A stretch of 64,000 nt of DNA from Chamaea fasciata (GCA_029207755.1 JARCOQ010000003.1:2506759-2570758), one strand, 5' to 3'; counted from the stretch's first letter, positions 1 to 12,900 are shown. The notes: a model not told the origin generated them from the letters alone. Translations and numbers: made by a program.

Positions 1-980
1 TGTCTTGCACAGCACCTTCAACACTTTCTGTCTTGCTTACAGGGGCCTGCAACGTGCAATCCAACAACAGAATGCCTCCCTTGTCTCAAGATCTGACATT
101 GACAATGTCATTTCACCCTTTCCATGATCAAAACTTTGAATCTCTTTCTGGTTTTTTGTCTTTCTTGGCCCCTGGCATTTTGTTCTCATCCTATCCATCC
201 CTTGGAGTCTCTGTCTGACTTGGTTTGAGGCATTTATGAGCAGGTTTGTGACACTCCTTCACATGCACGTACAATTTAGTGTCAGGAGAGAGAGTCTCAG
301 ACCTCTGTGATGACATTTGGGTCTGCAATTGCATTATTAGACAGTCTCCTGGAATTATCTGTTTCCACGGTGGCTACAAATGCAGGAAGGAGGAGCCACC
401 TCCCACACTACCCAGCAACAAACGCATATCTTCAGGAGGAAAGGACAAGCAACTTTTGCCAAGCTCCACAGGCACTTTTCTCTCCCCACAGGATTAATCT
501 GGAGTCCTGCCAAGGCAATGGTTAGACACAGGGTTTGGGAAATACTGTTACAGCTCAAAGATGCAGCACTAACTAGACACTCAAGACACAGGATGTGTCT
601 ACCCAAAGTTCTGAGTGAAACTTCTATTTGATGTTGTACTTTTCTGTAAACAGGTACATTTTAGCTCAAGGGTTTTACTTGGTTAAGTGTTATGGGATTT
701 GGGGAGATTTGAAAATAAGCTTACATAATTGGTTTATCCTATCAGTAATGCTGATAACTGCATACCTTCGCTGGCTGGCAGACTAAACTTTGAGTCCTCA
801 TACACTGAATTAAACTAACAATCAACAGGAAACCAGATGGGATTCATCTTTTATTATTGTTATTCAGCATGAATCCTTAAATGTAACACGAGCTCAAGGT
901 AAAATCCTCATGCTCTGCTTCAATTCAGCTTCATCTTCACCCTACCACAGGACAGACAGAACTAAGTGACGGCAGCTTAC

Positions 981-1103
981 AGGCCTCTCAGTGACAACCT
1001 TTATTTGAAATCCTTCTGATGTCTGTTCAGGATTAGGCATCATCCTTATTATTTCAAACAGAAGCTCATCATTTGTATCATATGAGGTTACATTGCTACA
1101 GTC
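981..1103 (-). other. Candidate minus-strand 41-codon exon
   Basis: It is bounded by a good acceptor (GTCCCATGCTCCTCACAG) and a GTAAGC donor. It is 123 nt long, open in phase 0 at both ends, and reads DCSNVTSYDTNDELLFEIIR and onwards to VVTERP. I recognise no family. It lies on the same strand as, and downstream of, the candidate at 2060-2200, but the phases of the two do not join directly. Confidence 0.22.
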
Positions 1104-1567
1104 CTGTGAGGAGCATGGGACAGAGCGCTCTAATAGTCTTTGAAGAAGCAAAGAACAGTGAAATAATGTGAGTTTTGGTAGCAGATTTTGAAAAAAATTA
1201 CAAAAAGGGCTTAATTCTGCTTAAAACATTAATCAGTGAATAAATCAAGGGGTAAAACTCTTCATAGTGGTAAAGCCAATATGAAAATCAAGCATTCAGT
1301 GGGTCCACAAATGGTAAGGAACTCAGCCTCTGCTTTACTGAGACAGGTACCCCCCTAGGCTTCAACAAACCCTCTAGGCAACATGTCCTGTTTTACACAA
1401 CTCAACATTTGCAAATTTTGAGGCCCCATCTGTGAGTAAAAATTATCCCAGCCAGGAGACCTTTATCTGGGTTGCACAAAGCCAAAATTAGGAAATTACA
1501 CCAAAGATTCAGCGAAGTGTGGAAAATTTCCCGTGCAATTCAAAGTTTTAATGACTGGTTGAATTTG

Positions 1568-1660
1568 TTTTCCTTCTCTCAACTTCTTTTTCTCTTCTTC
1601 CTCTCTCTCTACTCCCCCTCCTCCTTCTTCTTTTTGCTTTTTTAATTTATTTTTTTTTTA
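1568..1660 (+). repeat. Polypyrimidine (CT-rich) tract
   Basis: Nearly uninterrupted C/T run with CTCTCTCT and CTCCTCCTTCTTC segments ending in T tracts. It is a low-complexity mirror-like sequence. Confidence 0.75.
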
Positions 1661-2059
1661 TGATTGCACTGTGCCTGCACTGACTTGGTAAACCTACCTA
1701 TAATACTTAGACATGCCCAACCTAAATAAAGCAAGAAACTCTTAAATTCCATAGAGATGTTTCATTTTCAAGCTAAGAGGCAGCAACGTTTAATTACTAG
1801 CAGGTTAATCCTGCAATCATCACTCGCCACAACCACTCAACACATGGAAGGGTGCTAAATTGATTCTAAATAGCACTGTGTAATGACTGACAAACATAAA
1901 AAAAAACAAACAAACAAGAAAGCAAAGCTGTTCAGATAAAGGACGTGTCCTGAAATATGGTGGGAAAGCATGAAAATATCCACAACGGCAGGTAATTTAG
2001 ATCTAGGTTGATTTCCAGGTATCCCAGAATGTTTCTCCCAAATCTCACAGGTTGCTTAC

Positions 2060-2200
2060 CACACCTATTAGTCACCTATGGATTTTTTGGTATTCTTCCA
2101 CGGCTGAGAGGGTAGCTGCACTAATTCATCAATAGGATCCTTTCCATGAGACCAACCACAGTATGGATTGGCACTGATGAAGCAGCTCTCCAGTTTCTTC
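2060..2200 (-). other. Candidate minus-strand exon with PSI/semaphorin-like motif
   Basis: On the minus strand, a pyrimidine-rich acceptor (CTTCCTTTCAG) precedes a frame open for 43 codons from 2199 to a TAA at 2068-2070. Two possible donors follow: GTGACT after 2076 and the strong GTAAGC after 2060. The frame contains ESCFISANPYCGWSHGKD. The C-x7-C-G-W spacing with PY before the second Cys is that of semaphorin PSI domains, but the neighbouring PSI cysteines are missing. No further sema exons were found upstream. It could be an exon of an unrecognised gene, a decayed copy or chance. Confidence 0.3.
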
Positions 2201-3064
2201 CTGAAAGGAAGCAAAAGGAGAGAGAACAGCTATAATTTCAGGAGCTATAAATTCACCATTGCCTAATTACAATCCATTTGCTATTGTGAAAATTAATTAC
2301 AAATAATATTATTTGAGGTAAGGCACTGAAATGATTTGTTCCTTTTACCTTAAGAAATAAAGCTTTTTAAGGATCAAGTAATTCGTAGTTAAATGCAGGC
2401 ACTCCCTACACACTGCATTCACTGCCTATATTCATTAACTAATGAGATTCCTTTTGTGCCCTGCAAAAAAAGGGTGACAGTTTGAGTACATGAGATAAAC
2501 TACTTAAATCTGCCTGTTTTCAAACACAATACTGCCCCATGTAATATGCATTCCACATCAGGGCTTTTATGTCCAAACACAAAATCTGCTAAAATGTGTG
2601 GTTCAAGAGACATAGCAACATCATACCTAAACAGAGAGCAACAAAACGTTGTGTGGGGCACAAAGCCACAGAGGATTATTGGGTGTGATGTGATTTGAAG
2701 GAAAAAAAAAAAACAAAACAGGACAACTACATTTGCTTTCCTCTTTGGTATCCATGAGACCTCCCCATAGAAGAGAGAGAGAGCACACAAGGGAACAAGG
2801 GTGACAGCTTCTGCAGTGATGACTTTTCTCTGCTTTTTTTTTTTTGTTCTGATACTCTAGTTCAGAAAGAACAATGGGCTACTGTGCTTTCCACCAACAC
2901 ATAATTAACAATATCAGAGATGCCAGCCCTCCTCGTTAATTCAAAGCAGTGTCTGATCTTTTCTGGAGTGTGCCCAGCGTAACACGTGGTGAACTGAGTG
3001 AGCACCCCACTTGGAGCAGCTGTTTGGAAAGGCACCCAGTTCTACACAACTGTGACACATTCTC

Positions 3065-3160
3065 CCCCAAATCCTGCTTTGACTTTGGCCAAGTCGTTCA
3101 GAATTGTGCAGACAAACCATCTGCCCTGTTTCAGTGGTGACATTTTCTGCTGCAAGTCGT
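3065..3160 (+). mobile_element. Possible MIR-like remnant
   Basis: CTTTGACTTTGGCCAAGTCG followed by CAGAATTGTGCAGACAAACC and ATCTGCCCTGTTTCAGTGG loosely follows the MIR core ('gaccttgggcaagtcacttaac...catctgtaaaatgggg'). The match is weak. The 95-codon minus ORF over it is not a gene. Confidence 0.25.
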
Positions 3161-6100
3161 AAATCTCAGATTCCTGAGGAGGATGCAGCCTATCCCCAGT
3201 GAAGAGGACAAGGGGAGACTGTGCAGTGGCAACACGTACTGTTGGAATGTTCATTGCAGGCACAGGAGCAGAGAGAGCTAACAGCCCCTGGAAACATTTT
3301 GTATTCAGGGACACAACACAACCTGCCACAGATCTTTCTTATAAAAGCTGAAGCAATGCATCTTCATTTTCTTTTGATGGGCACTCCCTGCACATGACAA
3401 AAAGAGCTACATGAAAGAAGCTGTGGATATGGTATTTAGTCCAGCTGTAGCTTTTTCAGTCCTGATAAACCCACTAAACTGAGTCAGAAATTACTCATTC
3501 CTCTCCATAACTTTGCTCCAAAGCATTTGGCCGCAGAGAACCGAGATACTGGCCTAGGATAATAAGATAGGAGAGAGTATTCCAAGAAAGTTCCAACTAT
3601 ATCTTTATGTTTATTGCCATTTTGCCAAGTTTAGACCCATTTCTCTTGCTCCCTGGGCTATATCCCAAAGGACAATCTGGCATGCATCCAGCCACAGACA
3701 GGCCCGGAAAGGAATAATAACATGGGGCACATGCACTTTGCCTAGTAAGTAATGTTTATTAAATATTTGAGGGAAAGTTAATGTTAATATCCACCAATTG
3801 CTTAATAACTGGGAGTGATAACAGGGAATGGAAGGATAAAAATGCTGCCCTCTGCCCTTCATTGCATCCAGACACGTATGAGAATCATTCAGTACTTTAG
3901 ACTCCTTCCCTTAGCTGAGCCAAAAGCTAGTTTTTATTAGTTTTTATTGATTTTATTCATTTTAAACACAAAAAGTGGTGAAGACAGAGCTGGCCTGCAG
4001 GAAACGATCCTCTTTTTTTTATAACAAGATCCTGTTGGCCCTTCCAAACAAATGGATGGCTCCATTTGGCAACAACATCCATAAGAATCCATTAACATTT
4101 TTTAATTAGTTTATTGTGATAGTTAATAGTTAATTATTAATAGTAGTTAGTAGATAACTTTAAAAAAAAAGAAGCTATTGATATAAAAATGGAGATTGAA
4201 CCGACATCATGAACATCTTAAGTTTCATGTTCTCTGAAAGAGTAATAATTGCTGACACGATCTGCTCACCCCTACTGACATCATCACAACCAGCTCAGAT
4301 GAAGATGTTCCCTCTCATTAGAGCAGCACTTGCCTGGGCACTAGAATGCTTTCAGAAACGTTCATTTGGCAGCAGTTTGTCTTCTGGAGAGAGCAAAAGT
4401 TGTTGTGTGTAAACCCCAGGAATTGTAATGCCTTGGTTTCACTTTTATTTCAGGGTTGCAACAGTGTGAAGCTGCAGGGTGAAAAGGCTCCATCTTGCTG
4501 TGGTATAGAAGTCTCTGTAGACAAGCTTACAAAATAGGTCTCCCAGAAATATTTTCTGATTAAGAAGGGAAGAAAAATGATGTATAGATGGGTCATTAAT
4601 TTAACTGGATTGGCACCAATGTGCCACTTCAGAGGAATACACTCCCTTAGACCAGAAATTTAAATACCAGGGATTTTGAAGGTGTGTCTGTTCAACTCTT
4701 ACATTAAAATCATTAGATTTTGTTTTGACCAAACCAAAAGGGGGCAGTTGGAGTTGGGCTTTTGAACACCTATAAATGAGCCAGAAGAAAGGGAGTAAGG
4801 ACAAATAAGGAACATCCCAATTTTGTGGGTGTTCAGGATGTTTTGGGAGACTTGGAGTTTCCTGGTGGGCTGCAATGACATGCCAATCCTTCAGCACTAC
4901 AAATCACCTGCTGAACAGACCTGAACTTGTCTATGTCCAGTTTGAGATAAATGGAGTTCTGCATGCAAAAAAAGCCACTCCTCTATCAGTCTATTATCAG
5001 CAGCTGGTGAAGAAAGGAAGGAAATGGGAACTTTAAGTGGTTTGATTTGATCTAATGCATATTAAAAAAAAAAAAAACAAAAACCAACCCTTTTGTTTTC
5101 TAAAAATGCTGCTCTACAACCAGATAACAATGGACTGTAAATTACTGGATGTAAAGACAAAATTTTGATATGTTATACTGGCAATTTTTGCTGCTTGCAT
5201 GAACTAAAAGAAAAAAAAAAACACCCAACCAAAAACATCCTTTTACTGACTTATATATATAATAAGTATACAGAATATTATCATATTCTAGCAGAACAAA
5301 GTACATCACCCAAGAAACTGTCTCACAGTGAGTGATGTCTTGTATCTCTGCCAATATTAGCTGTATGGACCAAGTAACAATATTATGTTAATAACTGCTG
5401 ATTGCTATTTGTGTACCAGGCTGTTCCAATACCATGGTGATGAGCATGCTGTTGGTGTCTGGAACAGATGGACAGGACACAAGAGATCTTTGCCTTGATT
5501 TTAAGACAAATAGGATTACATGTTTCATTCATAATGCTGCATGAAAGCACAGACAAAAGCACAGTTCTATCTCCATCTCCAGTAAGTGACAGGAGGAAAA
5601 AGGACACATGGCACATAAAATTTACCTGAATTTTAAAGGACAGCAAACCTTTGAATCACTTGTAAAGCCAACGCAGCTGCTTTATGCCGTTTAGAGCGGA
5701 AATAAAATTCACCATCTTATTGTGTCAGCAACAAAACTCTTTTGCAGCTCTCTGCAAAGGTGATACTTGAGGCTGGAGATGAGGCAATTGCTTGCATCCT
5801 GCCCAGCACCACTGAATCTGTATCTGCTGATTTAAACTCCCCTTACAAAGAAGTCATTCCAACAGCTTTCTGCCATTTGAGAAGAAAACTGAAAACGCTG
5901 TGAGCGACACTTGACATCAATGCTTTGATATGACAAAGAAATAGGAAGAAAAGCCCACTTCAGTTCCATGATGTTGTTTCTTAAGCCCTACCACCAGCAC
6001 CAGATAGACACTTTATTCTGCACCCTCTTATTCTTTCACAAGAAATGAGGAATCAAGACCAAGAGACAAAAGAAGAAGGACATGTTTTCACTGTAGGTTG

Positions 6101-8258
6101 TGCAGTTCTGTTTAGAATGAAGCCTGTGATATTGGGTAAAAAAAAGATCTCATGACAATCTCATACACAGTAGAACGTATGATGCTGTGTGCTATTGACA
6201 AACTGGTTTTGAACAACTGAAAAAGCAGTTATGTGGGGAAGAGAACTTGGACAGAGCACTGAGACCACAACAATAACAACTCCTTTCCTATCTCAGTGAA
6301 AATCGAAAAGGGAAACTGGAATTCACTGTTTGAATGTAAGAGCTGCCAATTTCCCACTGATATCAGAAGCCAGTCATGTTTGGAAAGGAAATGACCTATT
6401 CCTGCACGGCAAGGCTAGCAGGTGCAGATTTGTGAACAAATTTCCCAACCACTGATCTGTCAAGGGCACAAAACAGAAAGTGCAAATGGTTTTATGGACA
6501 ATCATTCAGTTCCTGCCGGGTCATCCGCAGACTCTGGAAGCACTTTACCCAACTTGGCATCCAAAAAGGTTTGAAATAAAGCCACCGACGTGGGTGAGGT
6601 GTCACAGGAGCTGCTAGGGTGAGCACGACCCAGCTCATGGCTTGTGTCTGGGCATGAAAGGAGGAAGAGTCATGAGAAATGTTGAAAGTCTGAGGAAATG
6701 AGATTTAGTAGCGTCTGCTGAACATGTCAAGCGAGGTCAGCGCTGCTCGTGCTGGCAGCCCGGCATCAAAGCCTCGCCACTGAAAGGAGAAAACTTCCCG
6801 CCCTGCTTTTGCTCTTCATTCCCTTTTCACCTGCAAATAACACCCATCTGCATCTGTCCAAGGAATCACCTCACACTGCCGCAAACAGAAAGAGGTTTTG
6901 AGTGGGTCCCCCGTTCTCTGCTGAAATACAAAACTTGAGAAAATAACAGGAAATGGCCGAGCAAAGAGTTTCCAAGAAGCGCAGAGCCAAATCAGCACTT
7001 TGCTCTTAGTTGGTAAATTAAAAATCTCCTCTGCTGCTATGTGGAGCAGGGTGAGATATAGAAGAAAGACTTACATTGCTGCAGAGCTTTGCATTTGCAA
7101 ATACTGAGTGCATTTTCGTTAGGTTCCAGCCACAAAAACCAGGTTGGATAAGGTTGTTAGTGTTCATTTGAAAGCTAAGCAGTGATGGCTGCACATACAA
7201 GACTGCATCTCTTCCTTCTGAGGGACAAGTTCCTCTCTCCAGAAAAGGGTATAAAAGATGGAGAGAATGAATTATCTTCTGAATTGCCTGTTTCTCTTTA
7301 TTGCCGACTGACCATTTGGTGAGAGAAGCTGGCTGGCCTTTAGAGAGTGGTTCATTTTACTTTCTCAATTCTGTCCTCTTCCATAAGAAAAGTGAATCTG
7401 TGTAATAAGAAAAGCAAAGCTGTGTATAATACCATCATGAGACTTCATCTTTATTGTCTAAATAATTCAGTCTGTTCATTTTCACTAGGAAAAACCCAGA
7501 GTTTCCATGCTTTGGCACTAAAGTTTTAGCTTGGGTCCTAGAAGTTAAACTACATGGTTTTTGTTCACTTTACTGTCCCCACAGTTAACTTCCATATCCC
7601 CATTTGGCAGAGGTACTGCTAAACGACTACCAGAAATTGGTCTGGAGTGATGAGGTCATAATTCAGGGCATGAGATCAGAGAGTAAAAATCTCTATATTC
7701 GAGAATGTGCCACCTTCAAAGGGGGAAAAAATGGGGAGAGGAGAATAGAAAAAAGAAATTAAATTAAAGACTGCCCTGTAGCCTTCAGATTCTCTTAGAT
7801 ATTCACCAGTGAAATCAATGAAATATTCTTGGGCAACAGTTAATTTTTAAGCTGATAATATTCAAAATACCACCCAAGGAACGTTGGAAAATGTGACCTG
7901 AGGTGCTGTGACTTACACTGAGCGTGTTAAGAGGACGACCACAGCTGCTCTCAGGCACCACAGTCACACTCCACACAGTGTTGGTGGTTAAAACTTGTTT
8001 TCCATGATACAGACACTTCCAATATGCAATGTCAAAGAAAGCCTACCCAGGATAGGATGAACATGTAGTAACAATTCTCATAAGCAGCCTCCAAATTCCA
8101 CAACCATTTGCTCCTCCTGCGGCCAGGAACACAGACCCGTGTCTGCTCCCAAGGATGCACAAACAAACCCTTTCCCTTCACAGAATCAAAAGAATCAATT
8201 TATTTGCATACCCTGATAAGTACAAAGATCACCCCAAACTACTCATTTATTTTCAGGT

Positions 8259-8275
8259 GGTAGTAGTAGTAGTAG
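8259..8275 (+). repeat. (GTA)n microsatellite
   Basis: GGTAGTAGTAGTAGTAGATA, five GTA/TAG units. Confidence 0.8.
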
Positions 8276-9023
8276 ATAAATTGTTAGTATTAACAGAAAG
8301 AAGGCACTTTAGCTTCATGATATCTAAAGGAGGCCTTGTACTGGAAGACAGCTCTTGTTCCCAATACATACATAAAATAAAAACGAGGAATAGGAATTAA
8401 CTTCCTCAGATTTAAGAAGGATTTATCCCTGGATAGCAGCTGTGCTGTTAGACAACACATCCTAGGGTGTACTGTACATACAGCTCTTGTAGAAGCTTTA
8501 TTACTTTCTAGAACCATAAGTTCCAATTTGTTTAATTGAAATATTATTCTGTTACAAGCACTGCTGAAGGGTACATTTTTGCTGAGAATTTCAGTGAGGC
8601 AAAGAAGGTTTTTTTTTATCACACCTATCTATACAGATTCTTCCATCCCAGTTATGTCAACAGATATTTTCTGTTTGGTGGAAAAAGGTTTGCACTTGGC
8701 TAAGCACCTAGATAAAGCCCTTTTGTTTTCTGCAGTTAACATGTATCTTTTTTTACATAATCTACATGAAACCCACCTTTCCTTCTCACCAAGGCTGATA
8801 CAAGCTTTACATTCCCTGGGTAGAATAAAAGGTGTATATAAAAATGTAGAATACATTTTTAGCTGGTGCTAGTAAACATGAGGTAGGTTATTCAAGCTCA
8901 TGCCTGGAGCTAAATGAAATTTTCAGAGACAGAGAGGACATGCACACTGCTGTTTATTCTGAACAGTTCTTCTGACAGGTTCCTCTTTCATTTTCCATTT
9001 AAGCCTTTGTGTTTTGGTTGTTT

Positions 9024-9024
<1 letters not shown>

Positions 9025-9071
<47 letters not shown>

Positions 9072-9088
9072 TGTTTTTTTTTTTTTTT
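9025..9088 (+). repeat. Very long poly-T tract (T46, GTG, T15)
   Basis: Positions 9025-9070 are all T, then GTG, then T at 9074-9088. It is the longest homopolymer in the window. It could be the reverse-strand tail of an old retrocopy, a simple expansion, or a sequencing/assembly artefact. No target-site duplication or processed gene is evident beside it. Confidence 0.9.
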
Positions 9089-12000
9089 CCCCTGGGACAA
9101 AAAAGCATAGTTTGCCACTACCAGATATTACAGCTACATGTTCTCAAAGAGTCAAAGGAGGATTATTTTTCAAGTCACCAAAGCACCAGCAAAACAATGG
9201 AGTTCTTACCTACTGAGATGAAGATCAAAGATGAAGATGTTGATAAGAACTAGAGAAAATTGTTCTGGTTCACAAAATGTGCCTATTAAACTTGACCTAC
9301 ATGTTCAGGCAGATTGCTTTGTGCACCTGCTGCTGGATTTCGTTTTTCTCATTCATCCCCACTAGACAAATATATGTAATTTTGGAATGACTAGCAGGTT
9401 AAGCAAAATTAATCAGATCGGTAATACCAACATAAGAAACAGTTTAAAAAATGCAGTCTACATATAGATATAGACCAGCTTCTGGAATTCTAGCATATTT
9501 TCATCTGGTGAATAACCAAGCTCCAAATAAATGCCAACAAAGCCCTCTAAGAGTACAACGTTGTAAATTGGTCCCTCAGTTCTCTATAAAACAGGGCTGA
9601 AAGATAAAAAGCAGGTTTGATTTTAAAAAGCTGCTTCCATTTGCCCTTTCTGTGTCCCAATGAGGTTAACTTGGCAGTGCTGGAAAACAACAAATTGAAG
9701 GAAGTGCCTTCTCCAACTGTTCTGATTCCCTAAGGAAAAAAATGTCTGTGTCATCATATTTTGTGTGTGAGTGCCTATTCTGCTGTCTTCACTTCCTCTT
9801 AGAGTAACTTTTGAATCCAGTGCTGATTTTAAACTAAATCTGAAAAGGAATCACAGGTTCCAAGACACGAAGTTTAGTGAAAGTAGGCAGCCAGCTGGGA
9901 AAAAGAGGAGATCCAGATGGTGTCACCAGCCATGGAAAAGAGCGTAGCAAAAGCCTCATTCTTACCAGGCATCAGACAATCCTAAATCTAAGACAAAAAC
10001 CATACAGGCCAGAGGGAGAATTTGCATGAAGCACAATTCCATTGGACACCAGGCTTCAATGATTCCATCACTCACGGACTTCTTGCTCATTTCTCTTAGA
10101 CTTTTCTACCACACACAGGGCTGAGGTTCCCTAAATATCTGTTCATGCCATCCACAGTCCAAGCTTTGCTCTCAGAATAAATCTCCTTAGTGGCCCCAAA
10201 CCACGAAATAGTTCTTCAAAGACCTTTTCCACATACCTTTTCCAGACAAGGCTGCAGCTACTGTTGTTCCAAGAAAGCAACAATCACAAAGAGAGCCCTT
10301 AAGACTCCAAAACTATCTACTCAAAAAAAAGAAAACCATTATTTCTCCAGCAATGCAGACATTATAAGGCCCAAGCTTATTGCTCTTCCTCCTAGAACAA
10401 AATGCTTTTTGGCACATTTTCCAATCCCATAAATGCTGTGAAGGAGTGAAAATTAAATTAATGCACAGAACAACTGTTATGACTCAGCCTTCAACCTAAA
10501 AGTAGTGATCAGTACTGATCAGCTGTATCAAGAAAGTTTTGCGCATTCTCTCACAGTTTCAGTGGCCTTTTCAAAAACCAAACCCTCACAAAAAGGGCGG
10601 CGCTCATCTTGGCTCCAAATAAATCTCAATTTTTTTGGTGTTTTGGTGTTCAAAATATGTATCTCCTAAATTAACAAGTACCTTAATACTATTTCTTGCC
10701 CCCCCCAGCTATCTACTTCCATAAAATTGCTAGGAAGATGGAAGACTGGAGACCCCTGTTCCTCTTCCACATGAAGAGAAATGGCCAGTGGGGTTCCACA
10801 TCATTAGTGTTGCATGTTGAGTGTTGGAACAGGCAGAGATTGACAGCAGAGAATTATTTCTTTAGGGAATCTAACTCAAAGAATCATCCCCCACCCGCTT
10901 TTTGCACTAAAAAGGCAGCTATTAACTCCCGGATCAGCCTGCCTGTGACAGACAAAGGAAGTGAAGAAATAAAACAAGTAAGTGATGATGTTAACCGAGG
11001 AATAAATTACTTTTGGTAGTCAGATGGAGGAGAAGCCTCTGAGGAAATGTAATCACCCCACCCTGCCAGTTATTAAAGGATTGTGTGGAAGAAATGGCTG
11101 GGCAGCTGCTTATGCAAACTTAAGGAAATATTTGCTTAATAAAAAGATTAAACAGAAGGTTCCCTGACAGTGTCTGCTGTGCCTAACAGGACTGGACTGT
11201 TATAGAAAATGTGGTCTCTCCTTTAGATCCATCCAGGCAGACTGCCGTGAGTGCAGCAGGACAGATCTGTGCACGCACAGGTTACCTGCAGGATTCAAGA
11301 CACAGGGCAAAAAGAGGAAAATGTTCTTTTTTTGCCTACAGACTATGACAAAAAAAAAAAAAAAAAGCTCAGAAAATTAGTTCTGTTATGGATCAAGACT
11401 TATATGACTGTGTACTTTCCAGGCAGAGCAGAGTTGCAACCTGTTCTATTTGAAGGATTTGTTGCTCAGCAAACTTTCAAATGAAGACTTTTCACGTGCA
11501 TCTGAAGGAAAAAATCGTAACTTGAAATTTGGTCCAAAATACGTATTTTTAAAATATGGAGCTGTATGGGAAAAAAAAAAATCAATCAATACGTACACAA
11601 AATTTACAATGATAAAATTTACAAGTATAATTCCTACTATGAATATCCAGAGGAAATGAACAACGCTGCAGAACTCTCTTGGTTACATTTTTTACCAGTG
11701 AATGGTACTGTTCACATTCTTCAAAAAGATTAGAAGTGGGAGGCTGCATGAAGCTACTCTGATTCATTTAATCTTTTTTTTTTTTTGTCTTTTTCCAACT
11801 AAGCATTTTCACAGGGGAAAAACAATGATGTCATCAAGTTCCTCTCTCTGCTGAGACTGTGTGGTTGCAAGGTTTTCTGCTGATTTATGGATTAGAAAAT
11901 TTCAGTGATATTGCTAATAAAAGTAGGTTATCTTGCCGTTACTGTGTGGTAGTTCATGAGGGGGATAGGAATACCTCATGACCTGCTCGTACACCACAGT

Positions 12001-12589
12001 TAAGGGATGAAGAACCACCCAGCATTCCAGGATACCAAAAAGGAGACCAGAATTAGGCACAACTTTTATTTGAATAGATCAACTCTGTATTTTATTAGTT
12101 ATTCTTGTCTGCAGCGTGATTTTCCCAGTTAGTAGAAAGAGACCCAGAGGAGAACGACACAGATTAAATTCTGCCTCTGCAGTGTGCTGCAGTCTTTCCT
12201 GCTACAACTTCTGAGCCAAATGTTAAAAAAAAAAAAAAAAAATCTAGGAAAACTCATACAGCTTCACATTAAAACCATTACATAATTTAGATACATTTTT
12301 TAATTATCAGGCAAAAAGGACAAAGCCAGTTGTTGCCATCTTCACTCTCCAGGCTGCTTGTCGCTGCGATGTTTAAGAAAAAAGGCTGAGATGCTGGGTT
12401 ATTTGTGCCCAGCTCTGACTCCATTTGGAGCTGAGCTTAACTAAGCAGAGAGAGGTGAGTTACTACTCAAGGCTGCCACCTCCTGTCTTAAATCTCCTCT
12501 CTGTAGTAACCTGATCAGGGTGCTTCTCCCAACACCGGCTTTGATTGTAAAGCTAATTCTGCGCAGAAAGGATGTTCCCTCAAAAATAA

Positions 12590-12900
12590 TCAGAAACAAT
12601 TATTTACATAAGTTACTAGAACTAGAGCAGCCATGCAATGTGTCGTGTCCATCTTAGAGCAGCTATTGATTTCCATGGATATCCAAGTGAGACCTAATGA
12701 AATCAATTTAAAAAAAGATTATTTCCTTCTCAAGCAGCACTGTGCTGTGTGTCACCGTTCTGCATCTCAGCAGACAGGCCTATCCATCTTATTATGCACA
12801 TTAATCAATTGCCATCTAAAAATACATTACTGGCATCTGAAATGTGCTACTGCATTTATAAACTGTTAATTAAAGAGAGAAAGACTAAAGAGAGAAAGGC
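12590..12900. promoter_or_regulatory. Candidate conserved non-coding element (homeodomain-motif rich)
   Basis: Dense TAAT/ATTA and related motifs: ATAATCAGAAACAATTATTTAC, CTATTGATTTCCATGGATATCC, TTATTATGCACATTAATCAA and AACTGTTAATTAAAGAGAG (each a short sub-stretch of the interval). It contains no repeat family and no ORF of interest. Such composition is typical of developmental enhancers, and this general locus lies near MEIS1 in vertebrates. Inferred from sequence style only. Confidence 0.25.
12871..12900 (+). repeat. 15-bp tandem duplication, two units
   Basis: TAAAGAGAGAAAGAC is followed immediately by TAAAGAGAGAAAGGC, differing at one base. This is a simple recent-looking duplication. 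Confidence 0.85.

Larger units (their letters stand above)
1..2059. other. Left-edge intergenic DNA
   Basis: No gene can be firmly supported here. The stretch contains the weak minus-strand exon candidate at 981-1103, a C-terminus-like minus frame at 297-373, and a polypyrimidine tract around 1568-1660. The rest is AT-rich with nothing recognised. Confidence 0.6.
2201..8999. other. Intergenic DNA, no gene recognised
   Basis: AT-rich single-copy-looking sequence with scattered A and T tracts and a (TAG)n run at 8261-8275. ORFs are below 115 codons, lack family features and show no linked splice sites, so I treat them as chance. A possible MIR-like remnant is listed separately. Confidence 0.6.

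Noticed and set aside
2350..2462. Minus-strand segment between a superb acceptor (TTTTTTTGCAG) and a GTAAAA donor
   Set aside because: All three frames contain stops within 14 codons or so; not a coding exon.
3042..3329. Minus-strand ORF of 95 codons
   Set aside because: Part of it resembles a degraded MIR core and there is no supporting gene structure.
8914..9253. ORFs containing poly-Phe or poly-Lys
   Set aside because: They are translations of the poly-T tract.
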